A stretch of DNA of 64,000 bases from Anaeramoeba flamelloides (taxonomy: Eukaryota; Metamonada; Anaeramoebidae): contig JANTQA010000060.1 of assembly GCA_027625915.1 (NCBI GenBank), positions 3,472,001-3,536,000 on the forward strand. Direction: 5' to 3'. The notes beneath the pieces were generated by a model, which worked only from the letters and a program-made list of their open reading frames with translations, was not told the origin of the DNA and did not search any database. The position numbers were made by a program, and so were the translations under genes. The first letter of the stretch is position 1; each line of letters opens with the position of its first letter. Below, in pieces: positions 35,401 through 43,889 of this stretch.

Positions 35401-36902
35401 GCTATTCAGAAAAATGGTACATTGCTCAATCATCACCAATTATTTTTTTAATTCTCTTCATTTTGATTTATTTAACACTCTTTCTCCACTCGAAAACGAT
35501 CCACAAGTTTAATTTAGATCTTATTAATAATTCAGTTTTCGAAAAATGCCCCAAATTGTTTTACAAACCATCAAAAAGAGTTGATCAGAAATTCCTTTAT
35601 TATTTACATTTAATCAAATACAATTTATTATCACCCTTCTTCCAATGTCTTTCCAAAAATGAATTGGTTAAATTAAAAAATATCTTTATAAACTTTTATT
35701 TGACTCTGTTGACCCTGTTATATTTGATTCTCTCTTCAAAATGCCTCGAAATCTTTGATTGTAAATACAACTCGAAAAGTAAAAAATATATTTTCCAAAT
35801 TGAGACTCAATATACTTGCTTTGGTGACAATCAAGAGTGGAATAATCTTTTAATCTTTTCAATTATTTTTATAATTCTATATATCGTCGGTATCCCAATT
35901 TTGATTCTTTATTTGTTAATCAAAAATTCCAAAATAATGAATGAAAAGCAATTTGACCTGAGATTTGGTTTATTGTGTTCAAGATATTCGAAATCCTTCT
36001 TTTACTGGGAAGTAGTAATAATGTTAAGAAAATTATTTTTAGCAATTTTGAAAACCTTTTTCATTAATTCTACATTTATACAATTGATATTGCTTGTTTG
36101 CTTGATGACCGTTTCCTTGTTATTACAATTTAAATATCATCCTTATTTAACTAATAGACATAATTTTTTAGAATCTATCCAATTAATAATTTCAATTATC
36201 ATTTTATTTTCAGGATTGATTTTTAATTCAAATGAACTTTATAATAATGCCTCTTTTCAAAAAAAACTATTTGTAACTGTAATTGTATCCATAATAATAA
36301 TAGGGGTGTTTTTATTGTTCTTAATCACATTGGTAGATATCCAACATAGATTTAAAGTCAACAGGAGAAATAATAAATTTGATCTTAATTCTCAAAAACA
36401 AAAAAAATTAATTCAAATATTATTAAAAAACAATCGGAAAATAAATACCTTATCTTTGTTATTCAATTGGCTAATTACTTTAAATAATAAAAATTCAAAA
36501 AAAATATTTTATTTATTCAAAAAAATATACATTCAAATAAATGGTGGGAATGATGATGTTGATGTAAGTGGTAGTAGTGGTGGTGTTGGTGGTGAGAAGG
36601 ATCATCAAATAAAGATTGAAAAACAAAATTATAGAAACAACAAAAACTTGATGAAATTAAATAATTCAAGATTGAAGAATATTAATTTATTTCAAGAATT
36701 ATTTAACTCTCATATTTTAATTCTTTTTCTTAGATGGTATAATATCCAAGCTAATCCAATTCAAAAAATTAGAATTAAAAATTTATTACAATTTTTTTTC
36801 CAATATAAATATATCGAACCATGGAGGGAACAAAAACAAGAATATTTAAAAAAAAAAAGAAAACATTTAAAAATAGTAACTTTATTTAGTAAGAAAAAAT
36901 AA
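32433..36902 (+). CDS. Surface receptor-like protein: propeller repeats, ephrin-like Cys stalk, multispanning membrane domain
   Basis: 1489 codons without an intron. ATG at 32433 opens a clear signal peptide (MKKLIYFLFAFCCFFPVSKS). Residues about 60-440 hold seven repeats of about 66 residues with consensus FVVTWQGFDQDSSGYNIYAQ, LFxSEDGSKIGEEFQVN, then DQxxPAITSI. Seven units suggest a seven-bladed propeller. Very similar repeats are common in large secreted bacterial proteins (from memory). Residues about 440-905 are cysteine-rich modules of the ephrin-receptor-like type (CxxCxxGxYQNETGQxxCxxC, GTFNPDSGS). From about 910 there are roughly nine hydrophobic spans, the first FRLFLIFAVFMLLILFLLYI and the last VIVSIIIIGVFLLFLITLV, then a cytoplasmic tail with a Gly/Ser/Val low-complexity patch (about 1372-1388) and Lys-rich end. 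Protist proteins with this stalk and membrane part are usually labelled ephrin-receptor-like or growth-factor-receptor cysteine-rich; there is no kinase domain here. Likely a plasma-membrane sensor or adhesion protein; ligand unknown. Confidence 0.93.
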   Translation: MKKLIYFLFAFCCFFPVSKSSEILECQSKKAVKSGSEFCINDNNTEGNQEYGSIAPIGAGNTKFLATWQGQDESGYEIFAQIYNSEDGTKNGDELQVNNFSENDQKYPAITSIGEYYDSFVITWQSFDQDFDGYGIFAQLFNSEDGSKIGEEFQVNSNSISTQEFPAITSIGQNGVRFVVTWQGFDQDSSGYNIYAQLFKSEDGSKIGEEFQVNSNSISTQEFPAITSITQDKEKFVVTWQGLDQDSSGYNIYAQLFDSEDGSKIGEEFQVNNYTEYDQESPAITSIGSSKEKFVVTWQGFDQDSDGYGIFAQLFKTEDGSKIGEEFQVNNYTENDQKSPDITSIYSENVEKFVITWASNNQDGSVYGIFAQLFDSENGSKIGVEFQVNKEWMVDQNYPAITSIASGNNEEGKFIIAWTSFDQDENNNDLFAQIYSSDLICDCEQGYYSNFTNPNNCFPCSKGQYQNQTGQTQCLTCPSGSYQNEKGQSECIECASGTFNPDSGSTSIVNCIECGEGQYQDQQGQSECLICLEGSYQNETGQIGCYHCSEGEYQDQNGQKQCFNCQPGSYQNETGQGECQKCHSGTFNPDYGSISIDNCTLCSYGEYQSKNGQSKCLNCQPGSYQNETGQGECLKCTYGTYNPDSGSISIDNCIQCGEGQYQDRQGETECLNCQPGSYQNEKGQSQCKNCSTGTYNQEVGSETVDDCLKCPMGEYTDKEAQSSCPPCQMGQYSNQMGSTNCTECVSGYYNSDERQTTCQFCQAGTYQNAKGAINCKSCPFNTWQANTGSEECEYCPLWSETLSIKTSSINQCYCKIGYYGEPGEYCSECPAEGICDTFNQHHPIPKSGFWSSKDNPNTLIECQISEACPGLGIEICNNSLGYAGYQCTECLNGFYKVDYKCAECPINANFRLFLIFAVFMLLILFLLYIAKKATAYFGSFTISFSFFQFLAIVYQLNVDWPTNLSNTLQLFNPFDFNLDNLATECSFNFSYSEKWYIAQSSPIIFLILFILIYLTLFLHSKTIHKFNLDLINNSVFEKCPKLFYKPSKRVDQKFLYYLHLIKYNLLSPFFQCLSKNELVKLKNIFINFYLTLLTLLYLILSSKCLEIFDCKYNSKSKKYIFQIETQYTCFGDNQEWNNLLIFSIIFIILYIVGIPILILYLLIKNSKIMNEKQFDLRFGLLCSRYSKSFFYWEVVIMLRKLFLAILKTFFINSTFIQLILLVCLMTVSLLLQFKYHPYLTNRHNFLESIQLIISIIILFSGLIFNSNELYNNASFQKKLFVTVIVSIIIIGVFLLFLITLVDIQHRFKVNRRNNKFDLNSQKQKKLIQILLKNNRKINTLSLLFNWLITLNNKNSKKIFYLFKKIYIQINGGNDDVDVSGSSGGVGGEKDHQIKIEKQNYRNNKNLMKLNNSRLKNINLFQELFNSHILILFLRWYNIQANPIQKIRIKNLLQFFFQYKYIEPWREQKQEYLKKKRKHLKIVTLFSKKK
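32610..33740 (+). repeat. Seven tandem ~180-200 bp coding repeats
   Basis: DNA behind the propeller-like region. Units 2, 3 and 4 share long identical stretches (for example TCAAAAATTGGAGAGGAATT and CTATAAGCACTCAAG at about 32870-32930 and again at 33050-33110), while units 1, 6 and 7 are more diverged. This pattern points to recent duplication or gene conversion in the middle of the array. Confidence 0.9.
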
Positions 36903-37394
36903 ATCAGCTTACATTCATATCATTGAATAAAAAAAATAGTGAATGTAAGCCAAATTTCAAAAATAGTGGCAGATTTTTCATTAGAATAAAATTGTTTAAT
37001 TGTTTTTTTTTTTTTGAATAATAATGTATTTTAGGAAAGTTTTTAGAGATAATAGCCAATATAGATTAATAAAGAAAAATATAGTATAATCATTTTATTT
37101 TTTGAGAGACAAACGAAAAATGAAAAAAATTATAAAAAAAAAGTTTGCTCCTAATTTTAGAATTGGGTTTATAAATTAATAAAATATTTTTATAACACCT
37201 TTGTATTAAAATTCTCTTTAAGATAGGTTAATTCAAATAAACGAAAATAAACAAATTCAAATACTTTTATAATATGCTCATAATTATTTTTTTACTTTTA
37301 TTATAATTATATATTATAATAAATCAATTGTTTTTATTTTGAAATATTAAAGATGGGTGAGGTGATTCAACAAAATTATATAGTATTCACCTTT
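36903..37394. other. 3' flank of the surface protein gene
   Basis: The stop codon is followed by an inverted pair, GCTTACATTCA at about 36907 and TGAATGTAAGC at 36940, a short hairpin that could sit in the 3' UTR. The remainder is AT-rich. Confidence 0.45.
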
Positions 37395-38010
37395 AGGTTT
37401 TTTTGAATTTTGGTTTTGATTAGAAAATCAATAAATTTTCGAAACTTTGAGAAAAAGTGGAAAAAACCTAGACATTTTTTGTTATTAAAAAGAATTGAGT
37501 AAAATCAATCATTTTAATCAATTCTTTTAAATTCTCTAAAAATGAAAGAAAGTGTCCTATGTTTTTTGTTTATTTTTTGAAATAAAAATAGATTTTATTA
37601 AATATTCTTTTCATTTTAAAAATTAAAAAAAAATACAGTTTTGAGGTTTTCTAGAGTTTTCTGTTTATTTGGACAATCAATAGATTTTATTAGGTTTTTT
37701 TGAGTTTTCTATTTATTTATGAAATCAATAGATTTTCATTGGGTTTATTTGAGGTTTTCTATTTTATTTGTGAAGTGTTCTCGGTTTTTTTGAGGTTTTC
37801 TATTTTATTTTGGAGTGTTCTAGGTTTTTTTTGCTTTTCGAAATAAACCGAAAATTTATTAAAATTTTCTGTTTATTTCAAAAAGCAAAAAAAACCTAGA
37901 ACACTCCAAAATAAAATAGAAAACCTCAAAAAAACCGAGAAAAATTGGCAAATAAAACATAAACCTTCAAGAAAACAACCTTTAGGTTTTTTTTTATTAA
38001 CGAAATCAAA
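37395..38010. repeat. Large fold-back repeat cluster
   Basis: Contains a palindrome of about 170 bp. CTCGGTTTTTTTGAGG...TTTTGGAGTGTTCTAGG at 37780-37830 faces CCTAGAACACTCCAAAA...CCTCAAAAAAACCGAG at 37890-37940, around a centre reading CGAAATAAACCGAAAATTTA. Several extra partial copies of GAGTTTTCTATTTATTT and CAATAGATTTT precede it. It looks like repeated duplication of fold-back arms. Confidence 0.85.
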
Positions 38011-38405
38011 AGAAAATTTCAATAATTTTTATTTCAATTCTTCTGGATTATAAATAAACCTTTGCACTCTACAACACAAGATGATACATAAATAAAAAGA
38101 GTTGAAGTCCCTTCCCCAGAATTTAGAGGAGGAAGTAAAAACCCGATAAATGATTATCAAAAATAAATCTGAAATCCAAATCTGTGATTAATAATTGGCA
38201 TTCGACAGTCTTTAGTTTTTTTTTTTTGATTTAAATTAATGGAATAAAAACACAGATTTGACTCATTTATTTTAAATTGAAAAAAAAACTTAGAGATTAC
38301 CTCTAAGAGTGTGTAACATGTTACCAAAATTTCTAAATATATCTATTATTTTTTTAAAAGTATTTTTTATTTTCAATTATAAATTCTTAGTTTTTCTTTC
38401 TTGCC

Positions 38406-38536
38406 TTAAGTTTTCTAACTATAAGAGCTTTGATGAATGACTCTCGGAAGCTATTTAATCTGATTAATCAAAATTATGAAATTCAGTGTTCTTTTCATGA
38501 TTTTTTCATCATCGTTCTTAAGCTTAGAAAACTTAA
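38406..38536. mobile_element. 131 bp TTAA-flanked mini-element
   Basis: TTAAGTTTTCTAA at the left faces TTAGAAAACTTAA at the right, with TTAA at both boundaries. No coding capacity; compatible with a piggyBac-like MITE. Confidence 0.55.
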
Positions 38537-38589
38537 GTTCATAAAGAAAAATTAATAATAAAAGATTGAAAATACATAATCAAGTATTC

Positions 38590-39133
38590 TAAATTCAAGA
38601 ATAACCAAACTATTTTTCAAAAATTTTAGCCCACTTTATAGTGTTAATATAAGATGCTTTGAGGGTTTGTTCCAGTATTCTTAACAAAATATATTTTCAA
38701 TTTTTAGAGATCAGAATCATTTTTTCTAATTTTGCACAATTTTATTTTGCTTTTTAAATTTCTTTTGTTTTGCTTTTTCAAATTTTTGTTTTTCTTTTTG
38801 TAACTTTTTTTTTTGCAAAAGATCATGAAAATAAAAAAAGATCTTTGTAAAGACAAATAATAACTAAGAAATTCCGAATCTGTAATAACTTTTGAAACGA
38901 ATTTAATTATTAGCTATAAATCTTCTTGTAAAATTTTTTTTTTCAGTGAAAGTTCAGTTATAAAAAAATCCGTAATGCTCATTTCAAAAATTGTGACTCA
39001 CTTTTTATTATGTTTTTGGTTTTATTTTTTTTAATTTTTAAAATATAAGGTTTTTATAATTTCGAATGATTTAAAAATAGAATTACTAATCATATTTAAT
39101 TATTTATTGTTCTTGAATACTAAAGGATATATA

Positions 39134-39178
<45 letters not shown>

Positions 39179-39235
39179 TTCAATTTATTATTTCAGGTCA
39201 GTCACAATTTTTGAAATGGAATTTACTTTATGTAA
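38590..39235 (+). mobile_element. Dispersed repeat, inverted partner of 60600-61190
   Basis: Shared landmarks with the reverse complement of the other copy: AAGTATTCTTAACAAAA, ATCAGAATCATTTTTTCTAA, TTTTGCTTTTTC, AGATCATG, AGTGAAAGTTCAGTTATAA, TCCGTAATGCTCATTT, CACAATTTTTGAAATGG. No coding sequence. The ends are not clean, so the class is unknown. It contains a TA microsatellite. Confidence 0.65.
39125..39180. repeat. (TA)n microsatellite
   Basis: A TA repeat with a few TTT interruptions, inside the dispersed repeat. The partner copy at 60.6 kb lacks it. Confidence 0.9.
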
Positions 39236-39734
39236 ACAAGAATTTTTTTTATTATTTCTTGGATCTAATATATAGCTTTCAAATGAATATTTATTTCGGA
39301 TGAATGAGAAATGAAATATTCTTTGAGATCTTTTTTTCAAAAAATAGTAACCATAAAAACATTATCATTTTTTCAAAGTTTTTTATATCATATAATTCAA
39401 TTTGTATATTTCTGTTAATCACTATTTGTCGATCACCTGTACTGGTTTCCTAGGTTGTTTGAAGTCACATATTATGTTATTTTTTACTTGCTCTATTCAC
39501 AAGATTTTCACAAATAAATTGCTAATTGCTAACAAAAATTTACAAAAAATAAAAAGAGAGTTGAAAATGGGTAAAATTTATTCTGTTATCAATAATTAAA
39601 AAAACTCAATTATTTTATTAATTTAGAGAAAGGAGTAATTAAAGAAAATTTATCAAATAAAAAAATGAGAAGAAAAATAACTAAAATATGGATGAAAATC
39701 AAATTATCATTTTCATGACAAAATAGAAACTATC

Positions 39735-40035
39735 CGCTGTCGTTAGGTTTTCCCAGATTTGAAAAAATTGAGTAAAATCCTTGATTTTACTAAATTATTT
39801 CATATTCTGGAAAACCGCCGTTAGCTTTTTTTTTTTTGAGAAATAAAAAGTGCCGTTAGGTTTTCTTGAGTTTTCTATTTATTGGTAAAATCTACTGATT
39901 TTGGTTAGGTTTTTTTGAGGGTTTCTATTTTATTTTGAAGTGTTCTTGTTTTTTTTTTTTTACTTTTCGAAATAAACCTAAAATTTATTAAAATTTTCTG
40001 TTTATTTCAAAAATTAAAAAAAACCTAAAGGAAAA
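39735..40035. repeat. Fold-back repeat copy
   Basis: Contains CCAGATTTGAAAAAATTGAG facing AAATTATTTCATATTCTGG, then the second module (CTTGAGTTTTCTATTTATTG, GAAGTGTTCTTG, CGAAATAAACCTAAAATTTA), as in 37395-38010 and 44668-45127. Confidence 0.7.
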
Positions 40036-41405
40036 TCAAAAAAAAAATATTGTTTTAAATTTAAATAAATAATTCTTCAATTGTCAAAATAATTGATCAT
40101 CCATTTGAAAGATATTTATTAAATTCAAAATACTTTTAAAATATAATAAAATAACCCTTAAAAGTGATTATAAAAATATTAAAAAATTTTTTCACTATTA
40201 AATTTGAAAAAAAATCTAAATATAACCTGGAAAATACGATTTTCTGTCTCAAATTGTAAAATATCTTTAAAAATAATTTCTGATCAAAGATCCTTTATTC
40301 ACCAATAGTGTTTATTATAAGTGGAGTTATCAAAAAGTAAAAAATTATAAAAAGTTTAATTTTTTTTTCAAAAAATTTTTTCATTATCATGTGGATAGGT
40401 GATATTTCCTGTTTCATTTCTAAAGGAATAGATTTGTTTATAAGACACACACCGTCTTGTGTATGTTTTTTTGTGTTTATTGTATGATAAATTCAAGTAT
40501 TCAAATAAACATATTTCCTGATCAAAATCTAATTTAATAAAAACTAAAAATTTAATCAAAAAAAAAAATGCTCAAAAAATTGAAAAATTAAAGATTCAAC
40601 TCTAATTTACTTGTTTTACTTTTATTTTCTTCATTAATAAAGAAGTGAATTGTATTTTGTGTTTAAGAGTTTCAATATAATTCTGTCGTACTCAAAAAAT
40701 CTAATTTTAGTCGAATGGTTGATATCATTAAAATTTTCAAAAATGGAAGAATGTAAACTATCTTTCATAATAATTGGCCCATTAAAAATCAAATTTTAAA
40801 TAAAAATATTTTTAATAATTGAAGTTATCTATTATAATATAAAAATTTAGATTTTAATATTCAATACTATACTCAAGATATATTTGTTTTTTGTCTAAAA
40901 ATAAAGGAAAAAAAAATAAAAAAAACAGTTAAAAAAAATTGTGACATTTATTTTGAAAGAAGCATTACATAAAAAAAATAGAAAATTTAAAAAAGTAAAA
41001 AACCCCATTTATCGATTCTCCTTCAATTTGAATAACTAAATCTAATCTCTTTTTCATATTTGAAACCAAATTTTTCATTAATTCATCTGTTACTTCTTTC
41101 CAAATTTTCATTTTCATTTTCCATTTTAACAAAACCCTGTAGAAAAAATAAAAAAGAGAAAAAATGATTTATTTGCAAACTTTTCATTGCGAGAGGAAAA
41201 ACTTCAAAATGATACAAAAGCAATTCATTATTCAAATGTAAGATGGGCCACTTATTATGAAATTTAGTTTAAATACTTCCTTAAATACAGAAATTAATGT
41301 AAAGTGTATGTTAAGTTACAATTTTTACAAGCATATTTCCAATTCAAAATCGGCGTTTTGTCGCTACAATGGCCACTAAAATCGTAAGATGGGTTTTGAC
41401 TATTA
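40036..41405. other. Gene-free AT-rich stretch
   Basis: No exon or repeat recognised apart from short homopolymers. It borders the 3' end of the eIF5A-like gene on the opposite strand. Confidence 0.4.
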
Positions 41406-42061
41406 TTAGTTCTCTTCCTCATAGTGTGTAATATGAGATTGCCCCATAGATGAGGTTACAGTAGCAATAAGATCTTTTTTTTCCTTTAGGTGCTTTTGTA
41501 ATCCCCGACACAATTCCTCGTTTTGTTGAGTCAGATCAATTGTTTCATAATCGCCATCAAGCTCCATAAGAGTAACCGTCTGATCTTGAACATCAATAAC
41601 ACCATACCTCACCTCTGTAAGTTTTGGTTCCTGCAAATTATACAGAAAAGGTATTAAATCTTCGATTTGTTCTTGTGTAAAAATATCATGTGCTTGAAAA
41701 CGGATTTTTTTGCGTTGTTTCTTTGAAGAAAAGTTTTGGAAAGTAATTTTGTTTTTGATACAAAAGAAGTGGTTTAATACAAAATAAAAATGAAAAGAAA
41801 AAGAAAAAGAAAAAGGAAGAAACAAACTTGATATACCCCGTATAGAGTCTTTTGATTTTGGTTTACAAAAAAGAGAAAAGAGAAAAGAGAAAAGAGAAAA
41901 GACAAGAATAATTTAAATTAAAGGTGATACAAATAGAATAAAAACAGAAAAAAGGGTTGTTAATTGTTTCGTAATACCATCTGAGTAATTTTACAGATAT
42001 GGTCTTTAATTATAACGTGATCTCCTATTTTAAAAAAATGGGCTTGTTTTGTTACTGACAT
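41406..42061 (-). CDS. eIF5A-like protein, three exons, hypusine lysine apparently absent
   Basis: Inferred exons: 42061-41978 (28 codons from ATG), 41848-41828 (a 21-base micro-exon, 7 codons) and 41720-41406 (104 codons). Introns start GTATTA and GTTTGT and end AAAAG and CAAAG; all joins are phase 0. Total 139 residues against about 155-160 for eIF5A. Exon 1 gives the KOW-like strand FFKIGDHVIIKDHICKITQM, matching eIF5A up to the methionine before the hypusine loop. Exon 3 gives KIRFQAHDIFT, then the OB-fold domain (YGVIDVQDQTVTLMELDGDY, DLIATVTSSMG). Between the M and DIFT there are 18 residues, exactly as in eIF5A, but they read TLYGVYQKQRK plus KIRFQAH instead of STSKTGKHGHAK plus seven. 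The hypusine lysine position is Q and the TGKHG motif is missing. eIF5A assists stalled ribosomes and needs hypusine, so this is either a specialised paralogue or a decaying copy. Nothing else in the intron DNA encodes TGKHG. Confidence 0.78.
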
Positions 42062-43385
42062 CCAATCAAAATCAAAGAAAAAATTAAATTATGTATAAAA
42101 AAAATGAAAAACCCAACTTTGAATTCCCGAATCGATTCATTTAAAATTTTTATTTAAACATAGAGGTTCTAAATCACAAAAGTATACCAATAAACGTCGT
42201 AAAAAAGTCTCGATTTAAAATCAGGAGTATCAAATAAGACATTTGTTCATAAAAATAAAATCCAACACGTTATGTATTTAATTTTTAAGGATATCATTCA
42301 ACATGATTGTAAAGCAAAAACAAAAACCAGAAAGAATTCAATTGGTTATCTTATTTAATGACTTGTTTGGTTTTGAAGGGTGACATAGGACAAAAGACCT
42401 CTACTGATCTTTCCAAGTGGCTTTTTGTCGAATAAAGAGGAAAAAATTTTGATTCTTTTTCCATAAAGTTTTTTTCTTTCAAATAGAATTTTCAAAGAAG
42501 TAGGTTGTAATTTTACGACTTCTATATATTTATACGATCACTTGTGGGTCATTCTATATTTTAGTCACTTTTATTGGGTCGACTAATGACCCAAAAGGAA
42601 GTTCCATAAAAGAAATGAAAAAGGAAGATGAAAATTAATCCAAAATCCCAACTTCAAATTTGAATATCTGTAAAAGCTATTCCCTTCCAATTACAAACCC
42701 TTGAGTCTTTGCTACAACTAAAAATGTTTACAAACACTTTTCATGTTGAAAAGAATCTTAAAAAGCCCAAGCTTTTTATTGTTTCACTACAAAAAATCTC
42801 GTGACTTTTATAAAGCTTATCACATTGGTAAAGTATTTCATCTTTAAAAGCATGGGAAAGTGTTTGAAAGGTTTCTAAATAGTCTAAAAGTGTTTGAAAG
42901 TTTGAAAAGGTCAAGAGATTTTTTTATAGTGATTTCAAAAAAATAATTTTTCATTTTTTTGGCGATAATTATTTTTTCGCGAGTGGGTTGTTTATCGCGA
43001 TTTTATGATTTTAAACGATAAATTTGGACTAATCCCGATTTTTTTAATACTATTACGATTTTATTGTTATTATCATGATAATATGTGTTATCATCAAAAC
43101 CTCGAATATTTGTGTAAAAAAACAATTCAAGAAAAATGAGCTTTCATTCCCGATTTTTTGTTTCTTAATTTTTGTTCACGGTTTGTACCTTAAAGTGGAA
43201 CTATCTCAATGTTGAAAGTCTTTCATTGCTCTCTATTCTTTTGAATTCTGGGAAACTGTTGTTAAGTGTGTTGCTTTTTCAAAATTCAAAAGTATGAAGA
43301 AAAATCAAAGATCTTTCTCAATTCTTTATATTTTGGAAAAACTAAAGGGATTTTTCTGACAACTACAAGTTTTTTCTGGAAAATA
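42062..43385. other. Gene-free stretch upstream of the eIF5A-like gene
   Basis: AT-rich. A partial end of the palindromic MITE family appears at about 43180-43212 (GTACCTTAAAGTGGAACT) and half a fold-back repeat at 43220-43345. No gene seen. Confidence 0.4.
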
Positions 43386-43579
43386 TTCCGTCAATTCCAA
43401 TTTTAAGACACAAATTTTCAATGAAATTTAAGGCACAAAAAAATCTCAAATTAAAGCACAAAATTAGAGATTTTTTTAAATGTATTTTACTAGAATTTGA
43501 ATTTTGTACCTTAATTCGAGATTTTTTTGTGCCTTAAATTTCGTTGAAAGTTTGTACCCTAAAAGTGGAACTGACTGTA
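43386..43579. mobile_element. Palindromic MITE, GTTCCACTTTTAAG family
   Basis: Left arm CGTCAATTCCAATTTTAAGA then TTTTCAATGAAATTTAAGGC; right arm GCCTTAAATTTCGTTGAAAG, ending AAAAGTGGAACTGACTGTA. About 194 bp and very similar to 16583-16780. Confidence 0.8.
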
Positions 43580-43889
43580 TTCATTTTTGGAATAAAAATA
43601 AAACTTTAAGAAAAGATAAAAATGTTGATTTTTTGAGCCATTTTGGGTATTTATTCATAAAGTGCAGTTTGAATTTCGACATAAAATTGATACTCGTTTT
43701 GTGGTATTAAACCCTTTTAAATAATACTTTTAAAAAATATAATCAAAAAAGAAAATTGGGAATGATATAACCCGTATTATCATGATTGATATAGCTAATT
43801 TTTTTTGACATAAAAAATTATAGAAATAAGTAGAAAAACAATCAAAAATTTTCAAAAAATAAAATTATCAAAAAATTTTTATTATTAAA

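Noticed and set aside
32433-36902. Receptor tyrosine kinase (from the ephrin-like cysteine-rich repeats)
   Set aside because: No kinase domain follows; the C-terminal half is a multispanning membrane domain with a short basic tail.
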